A DNA stretch of 10,423 bases, from the NCBI GenBank assembly GCA_025354615.1, contig JANXMO010000153.1:1-10423 (forward strand), read 5' to 3'. The translations under genes were made by a program, and so were the position numbers. Position 1 is the stretch's first letter; each line of letters opens with the position of its first letter. Below the pieces are notes generated by a model. That model searched no databases, had not been told where the DNA came from, and was given only the letters and a program-made list of their open reading frames with translations. Source of the stretch: Burkholderiales bacterium. Its GTDB lineage: Bacteria > Pseudomonadota > Gammaproteobacteria > Burkholderiales > Burkholderiaceae_C. This document shows positions 7,998-10,423 of the stretch, piece after piece.

Positions 7998-8023
7998 ACA
8001 GACAGTCCGCAGGGACTGTCTGT
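7998..8023. repeat. Perfect 11-bp inverted repeat (hairpin 2)
   Basis: ACAGACAGTCC (7998-8008) and GGACTGTCTGT (8013-8023) pair perfectly around a GCAG loop, 12 bases after hairpin 1. No T-tract follows on either strand. The two adjacent perfect stems could be a structured RNA, a dispersed REP-like element or a protein-binding site. The sequence alone does not decide. Confidence 0.8.
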
Positions 8024-8158
8024 GTCCGGCATCAGTCCCAAGGGCGAATACCGAAGTGCGGAGCACGAAGGAACACCCGTGACCCCGCCGCGTCGTCACG
8101 CCTTGCCAACACACCGCATCACAGCCCGTTCAGGTGCGTTCAACTGCCATTTCTAGGG

Positions 8159-8167
8159 TGACACAAT
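8159..8167 (+). promoter_or_regulatory. Candidate extended -10 element of ribE
   Basis: TGACACAAT fits an extended -10 (TGN followed by CACAAT, one mismatch to TATAAT) and ends 7 bases before the ribE ATG at 8175. The -35 is poor. If used, transcription would begin at or near the start codon, giving a leaderless or nearly leaderless mRNA. AGGG at 8155-8158 is too far away (16 bases) for a good ribosome-binding site. Confidence 0.35.
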
Positions 8168-8174
8168 CCACCGC

Positions 8175-8789
8175 ATGTTCACCGGCATCATCACCGGCGT
8201 CGGCCACATCGCCGCAACGCAGCCGCTCGGCGCCGACGCGAGCTTCGGGCAACGGCTCAGCGTGTCGACGCCCGCCGGCTACCTCAATGACGTGCAGCTG
8301 GGTGACAGCATCGCCATTGACGGCGCCTGCATGACGGTGACGGCATTTGACGCCACTGCAGCGCATTTCAGCGTCGACGTGTCAGCCGAGAGCCATTCCA
8401 AAACTGCAGCGCTGGACATTGGCGCCGCCGTCAACCTCGAAAAAGCCCTGCGCGCCCACGATCGCCTGGGCGGCCACCTGGTGACCGGGCACGTCGACGG
8501 CGTGGGCGAAGTGACGCACTTTGCAGCGGTCGGCGAATCGTGGGGGCTGCGCATTGCGGCGCCGCGCGCGCTGGCCAAATTCCTGGCCGTCAAAGGCTCG
8601 GTGACGGTCAATGGCGTGAGCTTGACGGTCAATGCGGTTCGCGACAATGCGCAGGTTTGTGAAATTGCCGTTAACTTGATCCCGCATACCTTGACGAATA
8701 CCTCACTGAGCTACTTGGTCGTGGGCCGGCACGTGAACCTGGAAATTGATTTGATTGCGCGTTATGTAGAGCGCATGGTGAACAACTGA
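8175..8789 (+). CDS. ribE: Riboflavin synthase, alpha subunit
   Basis: The 204-residue protein is full length for the family, which dismutates two molecules of 6,7-dimethyl-8-ribityllumazine into riboflavin and 5-amino-6-ribitylamino-uracil. It opens with the invariant MFTGII and shows the two lumazine-binding half-domains. GDSIAIDGACMTV (43-55) parallels KGSVTVNGVSLTV (140-152), and VNLEKALRAHD (86-96) parallels VNLEIDLIARY (187-197). GGHLVTGHVDG (99-109) and NLIPHTLTNTSL (167-178) are also typical. Some genomes name this gene ribC. It reads toward ribB, with which it is usually clustered, but here the AT-rich LRR gene lies convergently between them, leaving a gap of 16 bases between the facing stop codons. 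Confidence 0.97.
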   Translation: MFTGIITGVGHIAATQPLGADASFGQRLSVSTPAGYLNDVQLGDSIAIDGACMTVTAFDATAAHFSVDVSAESHSKTAALDIGAAVNLEKALRAHDRLGGHLVTGHVDGVGEVTHFAAVGESWGLRIAAPRALAKFLAVKGSVTVNGVSLTVNAVRDNAQVCEIAVNLIPHTLTNTSLSYLVVGRHVNLEIDLIARYVERMVNN

Positions 8790-8808
8790 CTTGAGACGAA
8801 ATAAGTCA
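8787..8808. repeat. Short inverted repeat joining the ribE and LRR-gene stop codons
   Basis: TGACTT (8787-8792) and AAGTCA (8803-8808) are reverse complements with a 10-base loop. The outer three bases of each arm are the stop codons of the two convergent genes. No T-tract follows. It may be a weak shared terminator stem, or chance. Confidence 0.35.
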
Positions 8809-10101
8809 AATATATACATTAGGCCTTCCGGCGAAAAACTGCCTTCCTATTTCACTTATTTCACAAAGGTTCATTGCCAATCTTTTCAGGGTGATATTGG
8901 CGGCCAGACACTCGGCTGCTTCATCGGTAATTTCATTCATTGATAAATCAAGCTCTTCGAGTACCTCATTCAAAGCCAGCTTCTTCATGCCCTCAAAATC
9001 AATTTCATTGCAAGCGACATTCAGCCTCTTGATTGAAGAACTTGACGATAAATGAGACGCACCCAAATCGCCAATTGAATTTCCCTGAAGAACCAGCTCA
9101 ACAAGCTTCTTCTTTTTAGCAAGGTGTTTAGCGCCCTCGTCACCAATTGAGCAGGCAAACAATATAAGCGATTCAATCGTCTCGTTGAGAGCCAAATGTT
9201 CCGCACCTTCATTTCCTATATTGTTGGCGCTCAGTTCCATCCATTTGAAAAAGCAGTTTTCAGCCAAATACTTGACGCCTTTTTCTGTAATACCCGCATT
9301 GCGCAATCTGAGCCTTTTGATGCTATTGCTCAAAGCGATTGCTTCAGCACCTTCGTCTCCAATCATGTTTTCTGACAAATCGAGGGATTCAAGCGTCGTG
9401 TTCGATGCCAAGTGACGAGCCCCTACAGGGCTTATATTCGCTTTTGTCAAAGCGAGATTTTTAATTGTCTTGTTATCTGCCAGAAATTCGGTTTCCGCTT
9501 CTCCTATTAAATATCCGTCTATTGCCAAATTTTTCAAATTCGGTAGCCGATTTAAGTTTTCCAATTGAACGAGTTTCAATTTTGGCCGAATTTCAGCTGG
9601 AAACCCTCTTTCAAAATATTGGTGAATTGTTAGCTTTTCCAATGAAGCCGGCAGCAATGCCCAGTCAACCTTACTGAAATCACCATTCACTAAAGTCACA
9701 TTTTTTATACCCCCTTTTTTATATGCTTTGACGGCCTCCTGTAGTTCGTCTTCTGTTCGGACGATCAAATCTTGAACCACCTCGGCACCAATGTCCGCCG
9801 CCGCTTTGCTGACCTGACGAAACGTCTTCAAATTTTCTAAATCCATTTTTTTTGTGATTTCAAACCACAATTCTTCCCTTACAACAGGAAGCGCTGTTTT
9901 TTGAGCGCTGGGGATATCGGCACGAAGAAAAGAAGAAGCTGCAGAAGATGAAGCCACTGAGCGCCTTGCCGGCAATGATTCATCATCACTTGACTTAACT
10001 TTTTTGCCTTTTCTATCGTTGATTTCAACTTCCTGGCGGCCGTTGGAACCAGACCCGTGAGAATTCAAGGAAGAACTGGAAGACGATCGATAAATAGACA
10101 T
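8806..10101 (-). CDS. F-box-like / GALA-type leucine-rich repeat protein, candidate type III effector
   Basis: This 431-residue protein is unlike its neighbours. Residues 1-20 contain ten serines, and there is no Asp or Glu before residue 24. Residue 3 is Ile. These are common features of type III secretion signals. A basic RKGKKVK (30-36) is NLS-like. Residues 71-104 (LP at 71-72, [28 protein letters not shown]) resemble an F-box, the Skp1-binding motif. Residues 186-425 are ten 24-residue LRRs with a recurring I-G-D-E-G-A-x-x-L-A segment, as in the GALA (RipG) effectors of Ralstonia, F-box proteins that engage plant SCF ubiquitin ligases. No signal peptide or membrane helix is seen. The ATG at 10101 has AGGGG 8 bases upstream and a PIP-box promoter. 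The DNA is AT-rich (about 42% GC in one hand-counted line; about 72% in one ribE line), suggesting transfer. Other F-box/LRR proteins of host-associated bacteria are an alternative; the effector role is inference. Confidence 0.85.
   Translation of the reverse strand: MSIYRSSSSSSLNSHGSGSNGRQEVEINDRKGKKVKSSDDESLPARRSVASSSAASSFLRADIPSAQKTALPVVREELWFEITKKMDLENLKTFRQVSKAAADIGAEVVQDLIVRTEDELQEAVKAYKKGGIKNVTLVNGDFSKVDWALLPASLEKLTIHQYFERGFPAEIRPKLKLVQLENLNRLPNLKNLAIDGYLIGEAETEFLADNKTIKNLALTKANISPVGARHLASNTTLESLDLSENMIGDEGAEAIALSNSIKRLRLRNAGITEKGVKYLAENCFFKWMELSANNIGNEGAEHLALNETIESLILFACSIGDEGAKHLAKKKKLVELVLQGNSIGDLGASHLSSSSSIKRLNVACNEIDFEGMKKLALNEVLEELDLSMNEITDEAAECLAANITLKRLAMNLCEISEIGRQFFAGRPNVYI
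8827..9546 (-). repeat. Ten tandem 24-residue leucine-rich repeats within the LRR gene
   Basis: Residues 186-425 divide into ten units of exactly 24 residues, starting at 186, 210, 234, 258, 282, 306, 330, 354, 378 and 402. The shared pattern is roughly N-x-x-L-x-x-L-x-L-x-x-N-x-I-G-D-E-G-A-x-x-L-A-x. The first unit is the most degenerate. The units differ clearly at DNA level, so the array is not a recent tandem duplication. Confidence 0.9.
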
Positions 10102-10109
10102 TTATTCCA

Positions 10110-10114
10110 CCCCT
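10110..10114 (-). promoter_or_regulatory. Ribosome-binding site of the LRR gene
   Basis: AGGGG on the minus strand lies 8 bases before the ATG at 10101. It fixes the start and falls within the short leader of about 18 bases expected from the predicted -10. Confidence 0.7.
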
Positions 10115-10115
10115 A

Positions 10116-10140
10116 TTTTGCAAATACTTTATTTGCAAAA
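10116..10140. repeat. Perfect inverted repeat centred on the LRR-gene -10
   Basis: TTTTGCAAAT (10116-10125) and ATTTGCAAAA (10131-10140) are exact reverse complements separated by ACTTT. Each arm contains the palindrome TTTGCAAA. The predicted -10 (TAAAGT on the minus strand, 10131-10126) occupies the centre. It could be an operator for a dimeric regulator. It is too far upstream to be a terminator of either flanking gene. Confidence 0.75.
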
Positions 10141-10186
10141 AACTTATTTTTGTCCTTGGACCCGAAGCGAAATCCATTTTTGCGAA
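10126..10186 (-). promoter_or_regulatory. PIP/hrpII-box promoter (HrpX/HrpB type) of the LRR gene
   Basis: On the minus strand TTCGC (10186-10182), 15 bases, TTCGG (10166-10162), 30 bases, TAAAGT (10131-10126). This fits both forms of the motif known for Hrp regulons: TTCG-N16-TTCG (hrpII box, Ralstonia HrpB) and TTCGB-N15-TTCGB-N30-32-YANNNT (PIP box plus -10, Xanthomonas HrpX). It points at the LRR gene. The predicted start site, about 7 bases past the -10, leaves an 18-base leader containing AGGGG. Confidence 0.75.
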
Positions 10187-10255
10187 ACAAAAAACAAATT
10201 TTTAAACCGGTCTTGCCAAGCAAGCCATATCAGCGGCCCCTGTTTTTCCGCCACC

Positions 10256-10261
10256 TACAAT
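10256..10261 (+). promoter_or_regulatory. Candidate -10 element of ribB/ribBA
   Basis: TACAAT ends 6 bases before the ATG at 10268. No good -35 is visible 16-18 bases upstream and no Shine-Dalgarno precedes the ATG. If real, it predicts a leaderless or near-leaderless mRNA, as at ribE. Confidence 0.35.
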
Positions 10262-10267
10262 CGCTGG

Positions 10268-10423
10268 ATGGCGCTGTCCCCCATTCCTGAACTGATCGCC
10301 GAGCTGGCCGCGGGGCGGATGGTGATCCTCGTTGACGAGGAAGACCGTGAAAACGAGGGCGATCTGGTGTTCGCTGCTGACCATGTCACGCCCGAGGCCA
10401 TCAACTTCATGGCCCGCTTCGGC
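10268..10423 (+). CDS. ribB: 3,4-dihydroxy-2-butanone-4-phosphate synthase, N-terminal part (RibB or bifunctional RibBA; runs off the window)
   Basis: The 52 visible codons read [65 protein letters not shown] carries the acidic metal- and substrate-binding residues of DHBP synthase, which converts ribulose 5-phosphate to formate and the four-carbon riboflavin precursor. In many Burkholderiales this domain is fused to a GTP cyclohydrolase II-like domain (RibBA). The visible part cannot tell the two apart. The [10 protein letters not shown] opening matches the family N-terminus, so the ATG at 10268 is the likely start. It is codirectional with ribE but separated from it by the inserted LRR gene, so it needs its own promoter. 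Confidence 0.93.
   Translation, partial: MALSPIPELIAELAAGRMVILVDEEDRENEGDLVFAADHVTPEAINFMARFG

Larger units (their letters stand above)
7791..8158. other. Non-coding region between cheR and ribE
   Basis: I find no convincing gene here. Both strands have open stretches of about 115-120 codons, but these use non-ATG starts or lack ribosome-binding sites and resemble no family I know. The region holds two perfect hairpins (7963-7985 and 7998-8023) and a long-range pairing of AGCGGGC (7899-7905) with GCCCGCT (7951-7957). Regulatory leaders of cheR and ribE must lie at its two ends. No FMN riboswitch signature is seen. Confidence 0.5.

Noticed and set aside
7963..8023. CRISPR repeats or an intrinsic terminator
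   Set aside because: The two stems differ in sequence, there is no repeat-spacer pattern, and no T-tract follows either stem.
7764..8156. Open frames of about 115-120 codons on both strands between cheR and ribE
   Set aside because: They start at non-ATG codons or lack ribosome-binding sites, overlap each other, span the hairpins, and resemble no family I know. GC-rich DNA yields such frames by chance.
8100..8174. FMN riboswitch upstream of ribE (and 10202-10267 upstream of ribB)
   Set aside because: I looked for the conserved RFN-element blocks (such as the AGGGCG and CCCACCGGCGGT segments) and found none. The ribB leader is also too short.
8790..10267. Insertion sequence or integron cassette carrying the LRR gene
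   Set aside because: No transposase, integrase, terminal inverted repeats, attC-like site or target-site duplication could be seen around the AT-rich segment.

Overview
The window is mostly GC-rich chromosomal backbone of a betaproteobacterium, most likely Burkholderiales (Comamonadaceae-like). I infer this from the gene order (yicC diverging from a kinase-phosphatase pair followed by rph-rdgB-hemW), the protein sequences, and a flagellar/chemotaxis block with cheD. No species can be named from the sequence alone.

Layout. Positions 1-409 (minus strand) hold the N-terminal part of yicC. It diverges, with only 29 bases between the two start codons, from a plus-strand operon: a cytosolic Hanks-type Ser/Thr kinase (439-1407), a PP2C phosphatase (1449-2369), rph (RNase PH), rdgB (XTP/dITP pyrophosphatase) and hemW (radical-SAM-type heme chaperone). 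The last three overlap or are tightly spaced. Convergent to hemW is the minus-strand chemotaxis operon cheR-cheD-cheB (7675 down to 5008), which covers receptor methylation, deamidation and demethylation. A FliA (sigma-28) type promoter at 7764-7790 precedes it. About 400 bases of non-coding DNA follow, with two near-adjacent perfect hairpins, then ribE (riboflavin synthase, 8175-8789). The start of ribB/ribBA lies at 10268-10423.

The exceptional part lies between ribE and ribB: an AT-rich minus-strand gene (8806-10101) unlike everything around it. It encodes a 431-residue protein with a serine-rich N-terminus free of acidic residues, a short basic motif, an F-box-like segment, and ten 24-residue leucine-rich repeats carrying a GAxxLA motif. 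This is the architecture of the GALA (RipG) type III effectors of Ralstonia. Upstream of it, read on its strand, is TTCGC-N15-TTCGG-N30-TAAAGT. This matches the PIP/hrpII-box promoter used by HrpX/HrpB-type activators to drive type III effector genes, with the expected spacing to the -10. A perfect 10-bp inverted repeat is centred on that -10, and a good ribosome-binding site lies 8 bases before the ATG.

My interpretation is that a horizontally acquired, Hrp-regulated F-box/LRR effector gene has been inserted into a riboflavin locus. If so, the organism should carry a type III secretion system and an HrpX/HrpB homologue elsewhere and should interact with a eukaryotic host. Both predictions can be tested in the genome. 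The remaining genes are ordinary housekeeping and motility functions.
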